This document shows positions 1 through 8,520 of a stretch of 64,000 bases of DNA, piece by piece. Positions within the stretch are counted from its first letter, which is position 1; the number at the start of each line of letters is the position of its first letter. The notes beneath the pieces were generated by a model. The model worked only from the letters and a program-made list of their open reading frames with translations. It did not search any database and was not told the origin of the DNA. Source of the stretch: JBDHTQ01 sp039808765 (GTDB lineage: Bacteria > Pseudomonadota > Alphaproteobacteria > UBA2400). The position numbers were made by a program, and so were the translations under genes. The stretch covers positions 62,001 through 126,000 of the forward strand of contig JBDHTQ010000005.1 of the NCBI GenBank assembly GCA_039808765.1. The letters run 5' to 3'.

Positions 1-2
1 GC

Positions 3-158
3 TTGGCTTGCCAGTGTTTAGAAGAAACCGATTTTAAAGAGGGCGTGCGTGCATTGCTGATCGCCCGCGACAATACTCCACACTGGCAGCCGGATGCGCT
101 TGCCGAGGTTAATGAGTTTGCAATTTTGGCAGATAACTCGGTACATCAGCTGTTTTAA
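3..158 (+). CDS. 3-hydroxyisobutyryl-CoA hydrolase, C-terminal end (partial)
   Basis: The gene enters from the left edge; the last 51 codons are visible in frame 3 and end at TAA. The segment reads ETDFKEGVRALLIARDN followed by TPHWQP, which matches the C-terminal signature of crotonase-superfamily 3-hydroxyisobutyryl-CoA hydrolases, where DF-EGVRA-L-D and a P-W motif are typical. The family hydrolyses 3-hydroxyisobutyryl-CoA in valine breakdown. A plain enoyl-CoA hydratase is the main alternative, but the W-P ending fits the hydrolase better. sucCD and an acyl-CoA dehydrogenase lie nearby. The catalytic part is outside the window. Confidence 0.65.
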   Translation: MACQCLEETDFKEGVRALLIARDNTPHWQPDALAEVNEFAILADNSVHQLF

Positions 159-274
159 AGCAGTTGTCTTTACGTACGCGGAAGCATGGTTTTGAAGTCT
201 GTTGCTTTTTTGCAACCTATTGGGCGCAAGATTGCGCTATCAAACGGCGTTTTTCGGTGTGCGAGTGGTTGATT

Positions 275-297
275 GAAAAGACAAAGTTTGTCTTTTC
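275..297. promoter_or_regulatory. Perfect 11-bp inverted repeat upstream of sucC
   Basis: GAAAAGACAAA and its exact reverse complement TTTGTCTTTTC are separated by a single G, 65 bp before the sucC start. The near-zero loop suits a protein-binding dyad better than an RNA hairpin, although a stem of about 9 bp could still form in RNA. There is no T-run, so it is not a classical terminator of the preceding gene. The rest of the 204-bp gap shows no gene. Confidence 0.4.
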
Positions 298-362
298 GTT
301 AACTTTGTCATGATAGGTGTGGCTTACTCGGACGAGCACTGATTTCGCGAAGGGAAAAGCAG

Positions 363-1532
363 ATGAATATTCATGAATATCAAGGAAAGGCTGTACTGGC
401 AAAGTTTGGCGTACCCACTGCTGTGGGATATCCGGCCTTTACCGCTGATGAAGCCGTTGACGCCGCTAAAAAATTGCCCGGTCCCGTCTGGGTGGTAAAA
501 GCGCAGATTCATGCCGGCGGCCGTGGAAAAGCGGGTGGTGTAAAGGTGGTAAAATCCATCGACGCCGTTAAAGAAGAAGCTGAAAAAATGCTCGGTATGA
601 ATTTAGTGACCCATCAAACAGGACCCGCCGGAAAAGTTGTGCAGCGTCTTTATATTGAAAACGGTTGCGATATCGGCCGTGAATTATATCTTGGGATGCT
701 GGTTGATCGGGCAACAAGCCGTATCACCATTATGGCGTCGACCGAAGGTGGGATGGATATTGAGGAAGTGGCAGCAAAAACACCCGATAAAATCCTGCGC
801 CTCACCATTGATCCCGCGACTGGCTTGCAACCTTATCATGGCCGTGACATTGCTTTTGGATTAGGCCTGAAAGATGATCAGATCAAACAGTGCGGAAAGT
901 TTGTTTCAGCGCTTTATAAAGCGTTCATCGAGATGGATGCCGCTATGGTTGAAATCAACCCGCTGGTCGTGACGAAGGGTGGCGATTTGATTTGTCTTGA
1001 TGCCAAATTAGGATTCGATGACAACGCTTTGTTCCGTCATCCCGATGTTGAAGCTCTGCGTGACGAAACCGAAGAAGATCCGATGGAGCGCGAAGCAGGC
1101 AAGCATTCACTTAGCTACGTCAAGCTCGACGGCAATATCGGCTGTATGGTCAATGGAGCCGGATTGGCGATGGCCACAATGGACATCATCAAGCTTGCGG
1201 GTGGCGAGCCTGCCAACTTCCTTGATGTGGGGGGCGGTGCAACACGCGAACGCGTAACAGAGGCATTCAAGATTATTCTGTCGGACAAGAACGTTGAAGG
1301 CATTCTCGTGAACATCTTTGGCGGAATCATGCGTTGCGATATTATCGCCGAAGGTATTCTTGCGGCCGCTAAAGAAGTGAGCCTGACCGTTCCATTGGTC
1401 GTGCGTCTGGCCGGTACGAATGTTGAGTTGGGTAAGAAAATTTTGGCTGAATCCAACCTTAAAGTTCTTTCTGCCAATGATCTGGCCGATGCCGCAGAAA
1501 AAATCGTCAAAGCAGTGAAGGAGGCCGCATAA
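363..1532 (+). CDS. sucC: Succinyl-CoA synthetase (ADP/GDP-forming) beta subunit
   Basis: SucC pairs with SucD in the TCA cycle enzyme that turns succinyl-CoA plus NDP and phosphate into succinate plus NTP. The 389-aa product has the usual length (388 in E. coli). It starts with the family hallmark MNIHEYQGK, carries the N-terminal ATP-grasp fold (HAGGRGKAGGVK around residue 45) and ends with the CoA-ligase domain (GGGATRERVTEAFK, NIFGGIMRCD). A GAAGGGA ribosome site lies about 10 nt before the ATG. sucD follows after one base, so the two are translationally linked. In many relatives sucAB or mdh adjoin; here neither is present. Confidence 0.97.
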   Translation: MNIHEYQGKAVLAKFGVPTAVGYPAFTADEAVDAAKKLPGPVWVVKAQIHAGGRGKAGGVKVVKSIDAVKEEAEKMLGMNLVTHQTGPAGKVVQRLYIENGCDIGRELYLGMLVDRATSRITIMASTEGGMDIEEVAAKTPDKILRLTIDPATGLQPYHGRDIAFGLGLKDDQIKQCGKFVSALYKAFIEMDAAMVEINPLVVTKGGDLICLDAKLGFDDNALFRHPDVEALRDETEEDPMEREAGKHSLSYVKLDGNIGCMVNGAGLAMATMDIIKLAGGEPANFLDVGGGATRERVTEAFKIILSDKNVEGILVNIFGGIMRCDIIAEGILAAAKEVSLTVPLVVRLAGTNVELGKKILAESNLKVLSANDLADAAEKIVKAVKEAA

Positions 1533-1533
1533 C

Positions 1534-2427
1534 ATGGCTGTTCTCGTCAATAAAAATACCAAAGTGATCTGCCAGGGGTTTACTGGCGCGCAAGGCACAT
1601 TCCATTCCACCCAAGCCATTGAATATGGCACACGGATGGTAGGCGGCGTAACACCGGGCAAAGGCGGGTCGACTCATCTTGATCTTCCCGTGTTCGATAC
1701 CGTGGCTGAAGCGGCCCATAAAACCGGCGCGGATGCAAGCGTGATCTATGTTCCACCTCCCTTCGCTGCCGATGCGATTTTAGAGGCCATTGCGGCTGAA
1801 ATTCCTTTGGTTGTTTGTATCACCGAAGGTATTCCTGTTTTGGACATGGTGCGCGTGAAGCGTGCGCTTTCGGGCACAAAAACCCGCTTGATCGGCCCCA
1901 ACTGTCCGGGCGTGATTACACCGGGCGAGTGTAAGATCGGTATTATGCCTGGTCATATCCATCAGCGCGGAAAAATCGGCATTGTTTCCCGTTCCGGTAC
2001 ATTGACCTATGAAGCTGTTGCACAGACAACTGCTGCAGGGTTGGGTCAAAGCACCTGTATCGGTATTGGTGGTGATCCGGTGAACGGGACAAACTTTATC
2101 GACTGTCTTGACATGTTCCTTGCTGACGACGAAACGCAAGGAATTATTATGATCGGTGAAATCGGTGGCAGCGCGGAAGAAGAAGCCGCTGACTTCTTGA
2201 AGCACAGCAAGATCAAGAAGCCGGTGGTTGGCTTTATTGCAGGCGTTACTGCGCCGCCGGGCCGCCGCATGGGCCACGCGGGTGCCATTATCTCGGGTTC
2301 GTCGGGCAAGGCAAGTGACAAGATGGAAGCCATGCGTTCAGCCGGAATTGTGGTGTCCGATAGTCCCGCCGCCCTCGGTCAAACCATGAAAATGGTGATG
2401 GAACGGCGTTGCGCAAAAGCATCCTAG
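1534..2427 (+). CDS. sucD: Succinyl-CoA synthetase alpha subunit
   Basis: This is the 297-aa alpha subunit of succinyl-CoA synthetase. The N-terminal CoA-binding Rossmann domain starts at MAVLVNKNTKVICQGFTG. The phosphohistidine site is GHAGAI, with H248 as the residue that carries phosphate. Its start lies one base after the sucC stop, and its ribosome site GAAGGAGG is inside the sucC coding end. A strong terminator closes the two-gene operon about 25 bp after the stop. Nothing is unusual in length or motifs. Confidence 0.97.
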   Translation: MAVLVNKNTKVICQGFTGAQGTFHSTQAIEYGTRMVGGVTPGKGGSTHLDLPVFDTVAEAAHKTGADASVIYVPPPFAADAILEAIAAEIPLVVCITEGIPVLDMVRVKRALSGTKTRLIGPNCPGVITPGECKIGIMPGHIHQRGKIGIVSRSGTLTYEAVAQTTAAGLGQSTCIGIGGDPVNGTNFIDCLDMFLADDETQGIIMIGEIGGSAEEEAADFLKHSKIKKPVVGFIAGVTAPPGRRMGHAGAIISGSSGKASDKMEAMRSAGIVVSDSPAALGQTMKMVMERRCAKAS

Positions 2428-2450
2428 ACGTTTAGATTGTCGTGGTCAAA

Positions 2451-2478
2451 AGGGAGGTGGCATCACCTCCCTTTTTTT
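2451..2478 (+). terminator. Rho-independent terminator after sucCD
   Basis: A perfect 9-bp stem AGGGAGGTG / CACCTCCCT with loop GCAT is followed directly by seven T. It sits about 25 bp after the sucD stop. Confidence 0.93.
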
Positions 2479-2485
2479 ATGACGT

Positions 2486-2612
2486 AGTGCAAATCCAAAA
2501 AAGATGGATTCGGCGTTTCCGTCTTATATGGAAGCGCGCTCTGTTTCATTCTTTTAATGCAAATACCTCGTCAAAAGGGTCTCATCGATTCCATCTTTTC
2601 GGGATTTGCTCT
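2486..2612 (-). repeat. Dispersed repeat, copy 1 (composite)
   Basis: This is a member of the roughly 100-bp family found six times in the window. Read on the minus strand from 2612 it has AGAGCAAATCCCG, the hairpin AAAAGATGG / CCATCTTT-like arm, TTTGCATTAAAAG and AACAGAGCGCG. The far end is not the standard one: positions 2486-2513 hold a second, forward-facing left-end fragment (GCAAATCC, AAAAGATGG). Read on the plus strand, GCGTTTCC and GGAAGCGC form a stem before GCTCTGTTTCATTCTTTT, a terminator-like end facing sucD. Confidence 0.75.
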
Positions 2613-2856
2613 CGTTGAAGATCTATACTCCCATTTTATATCGATGCAATTGTAATGGGCCATGATTGTGCAAAAGAACGCGACCATCAACGACAGCTGG
2701 TAAACAGCAGCATATCCAGGTGCAGTTGCAAATAAAAACCTGATTGGTTTTGATTTAATCACTCGGAGACAATTTTTTTGAAGAATCAGGGTTTTAAAAG
2801 TAGAAAAAGTTAATATGATGGTCTCAATCTGTTGGAAGTGTACGTCTAGGGATCCT
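2613..2856. other. Intergenic sequence before the alpha/beta hydrolase
   Basis: This AT-rich stretch has no convincing gene. TTGAAG (from about 2778) and TAGAAA, separated by 17 bp, could be a weak sigma70-type promoter for the following hydrolase. An in-frame ATG pair at 2815/2818 could extend that gene by 14 residues, but it has no ribosome site. Confidence 0.3.
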
Positions 2857-4128
2857 ATGTCATCAGTTGAATCATCCTTCACGGTTCAGAAATCGGTCGA
2901 GCCGCATTTGACGCGTATTGAGTCTTTCGCGCAATCACGCGAAATTGCTGACTATTGGTCTTTTAACAACCTCACTTTACGCGATGGGGTTACAATACGT
3001 TATGGCTACTACATTGCCTCACAGCCGATGCGAGGGTATGTATTGATGCTGCTGGACCATGATACCTTTATCGAAGAACAAGGTGAAATTGCCGAAGATT
3101 TTGCGCGTCGAGGTTGGCAGCTTTGGTGTTTGGAGTGGCGTGGTCAGGGTCGTGTTATGGAATACGAAACAGACCCCGATGATGTGCAGTTGACCCCTGA
3201 AGTTGCCGAAAAGGTCGGGCTGGCGCAACCTCAAGTCCGCAAACATCTTGATACAACGCGCTGGTATGAGCATTGCGTGTATGATTTAGACGAATTTTGG
3301 AACAATATTTGGCGCCCTCAGACGACTGGCATTCCTTGTCTGGTTTTGGCGCAAGGGGTTGGGGCACACCATCTCCTCAAGTGGCTTGTTAGGGTATATC
3401 GTCGTCGGTTTGAGCAAACGGCACTGGTGATTATGGCTCCCGAAGTTCAACCCAGAACATGGGGGTTGCCGATATCCATAGCGTACTCAATTGCTTCGCT
3501 TATGAGCAGCATTTTTTATGCGGCTCCGTTTCCTGGACAGGAAAAAAGGAAGATCACGAACCTCTCTCCGCAGGCCGGTTTTTTAACACACGATCCCGTA
3601 CGTTTATCCATTATGCAAAAATGGCGTAAAAAAATGCCTGAACTCGCTGCAAAATCGTACAGTTGGGGGCGACTGGCAGAAGCGTTTTCTTCATCGCTTA
3701 CATTGCAGCGCGCCCTTAAGTCGGGAGGAAGCCCCTGGGGCGTGCACTGGTTGGTCGGGGCTTATAAATATATTAATGCTAAGGGCGATTTTCATCATCC
3801 AATTTCGGGTCTCAGTAAATGGGCAAACTTAAAAAAAAGATGGCGTGATTGTATTGGGTATGTAACCATTTCATTGCCCACGCTTTTGATGTTTACCCCG
3901 AACGATAAAATGATTGATGTTCCGACACAATATTTGCTGGTTGATCATTTCTCTCGTGCGCGGCTAACACAATTCCCTCGCGCTGGTCACGCACTTTTGC
4001 ATGAAGAAGAGGCCATCAGAAAACGTGTATGGAGGGAAATCGACCACTTTCTTGATCGTGTTTTTGATAACCAAACTTCTGAAGATGCAGATAATGATGC
4101 TCAAGGCGCGCACAAGGATGCACATTGA
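2857..4128 (+). CDS. Lysophospholipase-like alpha/beta hydrolase lacking the serine nucleophile
   Basis: The 423-aa product resembles the lysophospholipase / monoacylglycerol lipase branch of alpha/beta hydrolases: the oxyanion region YVLMLLDHDTF, then ARRGWQLWCLEWRGQG, the elbow strand, and a C-terminal GHALLHEEE with the expected catalytic His. The nucleophile elbow, normally G-H-S-M-G, reads A-Q-G-V-G here, so Gly (codon GGG at 3355-3357, residue 167) stands where Ser should be. An acid candidate is present in FTPNDKMID. No signal peptide was seen. The start is chosen at 2857 because AGGGAT lies just upstream; the frame also allows 2815. It may be a pseudoenzyme or use another residue. It stands alone, upstream of hisS. 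Confidence 0.75.
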   Translation: MSSVESSFTVQKSVEPHLTRIESFAQSREIADYWSFNNLTLRDGVTIRYGYYIASQPMRGYVLMLLDHDTFIEEQGEIAEDFARRGWQLWCLEWRGQGRVMEYETDPDDVQLTPEVAEKVGLAQPQVRKHLDTTRWYEHCVYDLDEFWNNIWRPQTTGIPCLVLAQGVGAHHLLKWLVRVYRRRFEQTALVIMAPEVQPRTWGLPISIAYSIASLMSSIFYAAPFPGQEKRKITNLSPQAGFLTHDPVRLSIMQKWRKKMPELAAKSYSWGRLAEAFSSSLTLQRALKSGGSPWGVHWLVGAYKYINAKGDFHHPISGLSKWANLKKRWRDCIGYVTISLPTLLMFTPNDKMIDVPTQYLLVDHFSRARLTQFPRAGHALLHEEEAIRKRVWREIDHFLDRVFDNQTSEDADNDAQGAHKDAH

Positions 4129-4168
4129 GCTTGTTATCGTTTTGTTGTTTTGCTAGCGTCAAAACATT

Positions 4169-5539
4169 ATGTCTGAAAAACGCACCATCATCACGCCACG
4201 CACGCCCCCCGGAATTCTGGAACTTTTGCCCAAACAGCAAATTGCCTTTAATCACTTTATGAATACGTTAAAATGCGTGTATGAACGCTATGGTTTTTTG
4301 CCGGTTGAAACATCGGTGATGGAAAATACGTCTGTGCTCTTGACGAAAGAGGGCGGCGAAACAGAGAAACAAGTTTATTTTATTCAGTCCACCGGCAGCA
4401 TCAAGCAGGGATACGTTCCTGATTTGGCTTTGCGTTTTGATCTTACCGTGCCGTTAGCGCGCTATGTTGCCGAGCATGAGCACAAACTCAACTTTCCCTT
4501 TCGGCGTTACCAAATGCAGAAGGTCTATCGTGGTGAGCGCCCTCAAAAAGGTCGTGGGCGTGAGTTTTATCAATGCGATATTGATGTTATCGGCAAAGAT
4601 GAATTGTCTGTTTCGTATGATGCCGAGGTTTTGGCAATTGCTTACTCAATCTTGAGAGAGCTTAATTTCGGGGCCTTTTTGATCCAACTGAATAACCGCA
4701 AGGTGATCAAAGGTTTGCTTGAGTACCATGGGATTGTAGAATCAGATCCGCAAAAATCTGTCATGCATGAAATTGATCGGCTGGATAAAATCGGTGCCGA
4801 GCAAGTTATTGAGCGGTTGCAAAGCGAAGATGTTCAGCTTGATAAAGACGTTGCAACGGCACTGGTTATGGGGCTTTCGGAAACGCGGACAAACGATCAA
4901 ACCTTGGCTTATCTTGACAGTTTGCCAAACAAGTCTGCTTTGTTTTTAGAGGGGATTCGTGAATATCGTACGGTTTATGAGGGGGCTCTCAAACTAGGGG
5001 TGGATCCCGACTATATTCGCCTTAACCTCGCCATCATTCGCGGGCTTGATTATTACACTGGCACCGTATGTGAGACGATAATTGTCAATAATTCGTCGTG
5101 GGGTTCAATCTGCTCAGGCGGGCGGTATGAAAATCTTGCCGGACATTATACCAAAAGTATTTTGCCGGGTGTGGGGATGAGTATTGGTGCGAGTCGTCTA
5201 TTTGAATATTTGCTCGAAATAAACCATTTCGATACAGAAAACCTCTATACCACCGACGTGATTATTATTCAGGTGGAACCTGAAATGTTGGATGACTACT
5301 ATGTCCTCGCTGCGAAACTTCGTGCGGCAGGGTTGAATGTAGAGCTTTATCTAGATCCGCATAAGCTGGGTAAGCAGTTTAAGTATGCCGATCGCGCTGG
5401 GATTCCTTTTGCTATAGTGATGGGTGGGGATGAGAAATCCCGCCACTGTGCTTTAGTCAAAGACCTTAAATCTGGCGCGCAAAGTGAAATCAATTTAGAT
5501 GATTTGGCTGCACATCTTTTAGGCTTGCGCGTAATTTAA
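4169..5539 (+). CDS. hisS: Histidyl-tRNA synthetase
   Basis: A class II aminoacyl-tRNA synthetase that charges tRNA-His. The 456-aa protein shows motif 2 with R121-GERPQKGRGREFYQ, and the histidine-specific motif RGLDYYTGTV begins at R291. A C-terminal anticodon-binding domain starts near residue 360 (VIIIQVEPEMLDDYY). It is longer than E. coli HisRS (424 aa). The REFYQCDIDVIG string and the N-terminal PVETSVMENTSVL resemble, from memory, the Bacteroidetes and eukaryotic HisRS branch more than the common proteobacterial form, so it may have been acquired. It lies 40 bp after the hydrolase. Confidence 0.95.
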   Translation: MSEKRTIITPRTPPGILELLPKQQIAFNHFMNTLKCVYERYGFLPVETSVMENTSVLLTKEGGETEKQVYFIQSTGSIKQGYVPDLALRFDLTVPLARYVAEHEHKLNFPFRRYQMQKVYRGERPQKGRGREFYQCDIDVIGKDELSVSYDAEVLAIAYSILRELNFGAFLIQLNNRKVIKGLLEYHGIVESDPQKSVMHEIDRLDKIGAEQVIERLQSEDVQLDKDVATALVMGLSETRTNDQTLAYLDSLPNKSALFLEGIREYRTVYEGALKLGVDPDYIRLNLAIIRGLDYYTGTVCETIIVNNSSWGSICSGGRYENLAGHYTKSILPGVGMSIGASRLFEYLLEINHFDTENLYTTDVIIIQVEPEMLDDYYVLAAKLRAAGLNVELYLDPHKLGKQFKYADRAGIPFAIVMGGDEKSRHCALVKDLKSGAQSEINLDDLAAHLLGLRVI

Positions 5540-5678
5540 TGCGCGTAATATAAAAAATCACATAAAAATGATTTTACAGTGGTGATTGAGAACTAAAACC
5601 TTTATAAGCAGCATCTTGTTGTTTTTTGTGTTTTTAATAAAAAGTACGTTTTCACTGTTTCTTTGAGATGGATTTATT

Positions 5679-6806
5679 ATGACTAAGTCAAGGCATTTAA
5701 GAGGGTGTTCTTTTGGGAGAAAAAACTCAAATGAAATGTCCCTGAGTACGCTCGCTAATTCACTAATTCGTGGTTTCGGGTTGGCATTCACAAAAGATGA
5801 GTGGGATCAGGCTGTCACAATGCTTTCTTCGGGTGGCAAGCTTGTCGCTTCCGGCAATGGGCGGGAGATTCCTTCTCAGGTGTTGGCTGTTGCTGAGGGG
5901 TGTAGAGAATCTGTATATCTCTTTCCCACGGCGCATAAATCACTCTTACAAACATTTCAAAGCTTAAGCGATCCAGACCGTGGCCGATTTATAACGGTGT
6001 TATGCCAATCCCTTTTTCCATTCGTTGATGGGACAAGTCATAAGCACGCGGTGTATATGACGGATAGTCGTGATAGTGATGAAATTTTTAGAATCCAACC
6101 CCATAGAAATCTGACGCTTTCAGGTTCTCTTCATTATCTCGCATTATTAACGCTCATGAATGAAGTATTCATTTCACCAATTGAAAATAAGGGTGATTAT
6201 AAGATTAACCTTGATTATCAAAATATATTTTTGATTCAACTTTATAAAACACTTCCTTATTTGCCATTAATTCCTATCGGGTTTCAGTCCGCGATAGAAG
6301 AAGCATTAATGTGCGTTAATCATAGCACAGTGGAACATCTTGAATCATCTTTATTTGTAGCACTTCAAGCGACGAGTGCAATTGAACAAGTGGTTCTTTC
6401 ACCTTATAAGCAAACTGAAATACAAGGTCACAGTGATACTCAAGGTTGGGATCCATATTTGGTGAAATATCTTGCAGAGCATATCGTCGAGATTGCTTGT
6501 GGTCGCTGGGGAGCGACTAATATTGAGTGGACGGTAATAGACGAAACAACCGGTATACAACGTGAAGAAAATGGAGAATTTCATTTTTATTGTGACACGC
6601 TTTTAGGCGCATTAGAGAATCGGCTTAGTAAAATTTCGTCGGAAAAGGAGGCCAAACAGGGTGGTGTCCCCGTTGATCTTAGACAACGACTAAATCTGAC
6701 ACATAGCATTATTCATGGAGCAAGAGATAAGCTTGAGCTTTCTCCTATTCCGCCAAGACACACACCATTCTCAAATGGTAGAGGTCGATTGAGACTAATT
6801 GTTTGA
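5679..6806 (+). CDS. Hypothetical protein (orphan, 375 aa)
   Basis: I do not recognise this protein. It has no signal peptide and no clear membrane segment, and looks soluble and mixed alpha/beta. Visible features are a basic N-terminus (MTKSRHLRGCSFGRKN), a middle region rich in Leu/Ile helices (LHYLALLTLMNEV, FLIQLYKTLPYLPLIPIGF) and a polar tail ending GRGRLRLIV. Codon use and AT content are richer in A/T than in the neighbouring housekeeping genes. The ribosome site is weak; an alternative start is the Met at residue 20. It converges on hbd with only 19 bp between stops. Only the long open frame argues that it is a real gene. Confidence 0.6.
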   Translation: MTKSRHLRGCSFGRKNSNEMSLSTLANSLIRGFGLAFTKDEWDQAVTMLSSGGKLVASGNGREIPSQVLAVAEGCRESVYLFPTAHKSLLQTFQSLSDPDRGRFITVLCQSLFPFVDGTSHKHAVYMTDSRDSDEIFRIQPHRNLTLSGSLHYLALLTLMNEVFISPIENKGDYKINLDYQNIFLIQLYKTLPYLPLIPIGFQSAIEEALMCVNHSTVEHLESSLFVALQATSAIEQVVLSPYKQTEIQGHSDTQGWDPYLVKYLAEHIVEIACGRWGATNIEWTVIDETTGIQREENGEFHFYCDTLLGALENRLSKISSEKEAKQGGVPVDLRQRLNLTHSIIHGARDKLELSPIPPRHTPFSNGRGRLRLIV

Positions 6807-6825
6807 AGGTAATAAAATAAAATTT

Positions 6826-7677
6826 TTAAATTGTGTCGTAACTAAAAAATCCTTGTTTTGATTTGCGTCCTAGCCGACCAGCGGCAACGTAGTTGATTAA
6901 AAGTGGGCAGGGGCGATATTTCGGATCGCCCAGCCCTTGATACAGCACCTGCATGATCGAGAGGCAGGTATCCAAACCAATAAGATCGGCCAGCTCAAGC
7001 GGTCCCATGGGGTGATTGGCGCCTAGCTTCATCGCGGTATCGATTGAATGCGCATCGCCAACCCCTTCAAAGAGGGCAAAGATTGCTTCGTTAATCATTG
7101 GAATGAGGAGGCGATTAACAATAAAACCGGGAAAGTCAGATGAATGCGCTGTTGACTTGCCTAAACGACTGACAAACGTATTGGCTTCATTAAATGTGTT
7201 CTCATCGGTTGCCAGACCGCGAATAAGCTCGACCAATTTCATCACAGGTACTGGATTCATAAAATGGATGCCAATAAAGCGCTGGGGGCGATCGGTGGCC
7301 GCTGCGAGCTTTGTGATGGAAATGGAGGACGTGTTGCTGGCGATGATGGCATGTTCATTAAGGTGAGGAAGCAATGATTTGAGAATGGAAATTTTAAGCG
7401 CTTCATTTTCTGTTGCTGCTTCAATTACCAAGTCAGCGCTTTTAAAAAGGGCCATGTCGGTGCTTGTACGCAAGAGGTCGAGGGCTTTTTGCTTATCGGC
7501 TGGAGTGATCTTTTCTTTGGTGACAAGCTTATCGAGGCCATCTTCGATGTTTTGGCGGGCAGTTTTAAGGGCCTCATCTTTGATATCAAAAAGGATGACC
7601 GTGTAGCCTGCCTGAATAGAAACTTGCGCGATTCCTCGACCCATTTGTCCCGCACCGATAATGCCAATTGTCTTCAT
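6826..7677 (-). CDS. hbd: 3-hydroxybutyryl-CoA dehydrogenase
   Basis: This NAD(P)-dependent dehydrogenase interconverts 3-hydroxyacyl-CoA and acetoacetyl-CoA in short-chain fatty acid or polyhydroxybutyrate metabolism. The 283-aa protein opens with a Rossmann motif GIIGAGQMGRG, has the catalytic IHFMNPVPVM, and a C-terminal 3HCDH domain (GFIVNRLLIPMINEA, GANHPMGPLELADLIGLD). The start is set at the second Met (MKTIGIIGAG) because an AGGA lies 7 nt before it; the ATG at 7686 has no room for a ribosome site. It follows the adenosyltransferase gene on the same strand. In many alphaproteobacteria etfB and etfA sit between these two; here they do not. Confidence 0.93.
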   Translation of the reverse strand: MKTIGIIGAGQMGRGIAQVSIQAGYTVILFDIKDEALKTARQNIEDGLDKLVTKEKITPADKQKALDLLRTSTDMALFKSADLVIEAATENEALKISILKSLLPHLNEHAIIASNTSSISITKLAAATDRPQRFIGIHFMNPVPVMKLVELIRGLATDENTFNEANTFVSRLGKSTAHSSDFPGFIVNRLLIPMINEAIFALFEGVGDAHSIDTAMKLGANHPMGPLELADLIGLDTCLSIMQVLYQGLGDPKYRPCPLLINYVAAGRLGRKSKQGFFSYDTI

Positions 7678-7777
7678 TTTGCCCATCCTGGTTAGTATGT
7701 TAGAGCATTTTCCGCAGCAGTGTACTCTTGCGCAAGAAAGTTAAGAGCTGGTTACGACGTAACGTGGGTGTTTCTGT

Positions 7778-8335
7778 CTATTGGTTTGCGGCTGGTTGCC
7801 AGAGGTCATAGTTACCTTTATTCTCATCATTAAAACGAACAAGTACGAACAAAAAATCGGAAAGCCGATTGATATATTTAAGCGCCTCGGGATTAACGGG
7901 CTCAATCTGGTTTAGTTCTGTCATGCAGCGCTCGGCACGCCGTGCTAATGCACGGGCAAAATAAAGCTGGCCAGAGGCGATTGTATTTCCAGGAATTATA
8001 AACGAGGTGAGGGGGGGGAGTTGGTCATTATACGACTTCTGTTCAGCTTCAAGGCGTGCGACTTGCTCGCTTGTAATACGTAGCCCTTCACGTTTTTCAT
8101 TGAGAGGTGTCGCAAGGTCAGCTCCAAGATCAAAAAGATCGTTCTGTATGCGTTTGATAACGGGCACTTCCTGCGGCGAGGCGGTGCAGCGGGCCAGGCC
8201 TAAAATCGAATTCGTTTCATCGATTGCGCCAATTGCTTGAATGCGGGGATGGTGCTTTGGGACACGTGATCCGTCAACAAGACCTGTTGTACCGTCATCG
8301 CCAGTTTTAGTGGTGATAGATGTCAAACGAACCAT
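7778..8335 (-). CDS. Cob(I)yrinic acid a,c-diamide adenosyltransferase, PduO type
   Basis: It attaches the 5'-deoxyadenosyl group of ATP to cob(I)alamin to make coenzyme B12. The 185-aa protein has the PduO-family N-terminus (TKTGDDGTTGL), the IGAIDETNSILGLA helix and the C-terminal RALARRAER followed by YINRLSDFLFVLVR. The start is placed at MVRLTS, with GGGAG 8 nt upstream; the frame is open further to 8380. It heads a short minus-strand unit with hbd, 100 bp downstream. Adenosyl-B12 would serve methylmalonyl-CoA mutase, which fits the valine/propionate theme but is not in the window. Confidence 0.93.
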   Translation of the reverse strand: MVRLTSITTKTGDDGTTGLVDGSRVPKHHPRIQAIGAIDETNSILGLARCTASPQEVPVIKRIQNDLFDLGADLATPLNEKREGLRITSEQVARLEAEQKSYNDQLPPLTSFIIPGNTIASGQLYFARALARRAERCMTELNQIEPVNPEALKYINRLSDFLFVLVRFNDENKGNYDLWQPAANQ

Positions 8336-8520
8336 ATGCATTGCTCCCATAGTTGTTGCCTCGCTAGTATAGAGCATCATGGGAGCGAAGCAATAAAAGA
8401 GAGTGGCAGGGGAATTTTAAAGCGTTTAGAAATAAAAAGTTTTGTAAATCTTTATTCAAATATGCTACGGAAGATTATGCTGTTTTATTATTGAAACAAA
8501 AATTGTAATTCAGGAAATAT

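Noticed and set aside
1107..1661. Long minus-strand open frame inside sucC/sucD
   Set aside because: It is a shadow of the conserved genes on the other strand, with no ribosome site and no protein motif.
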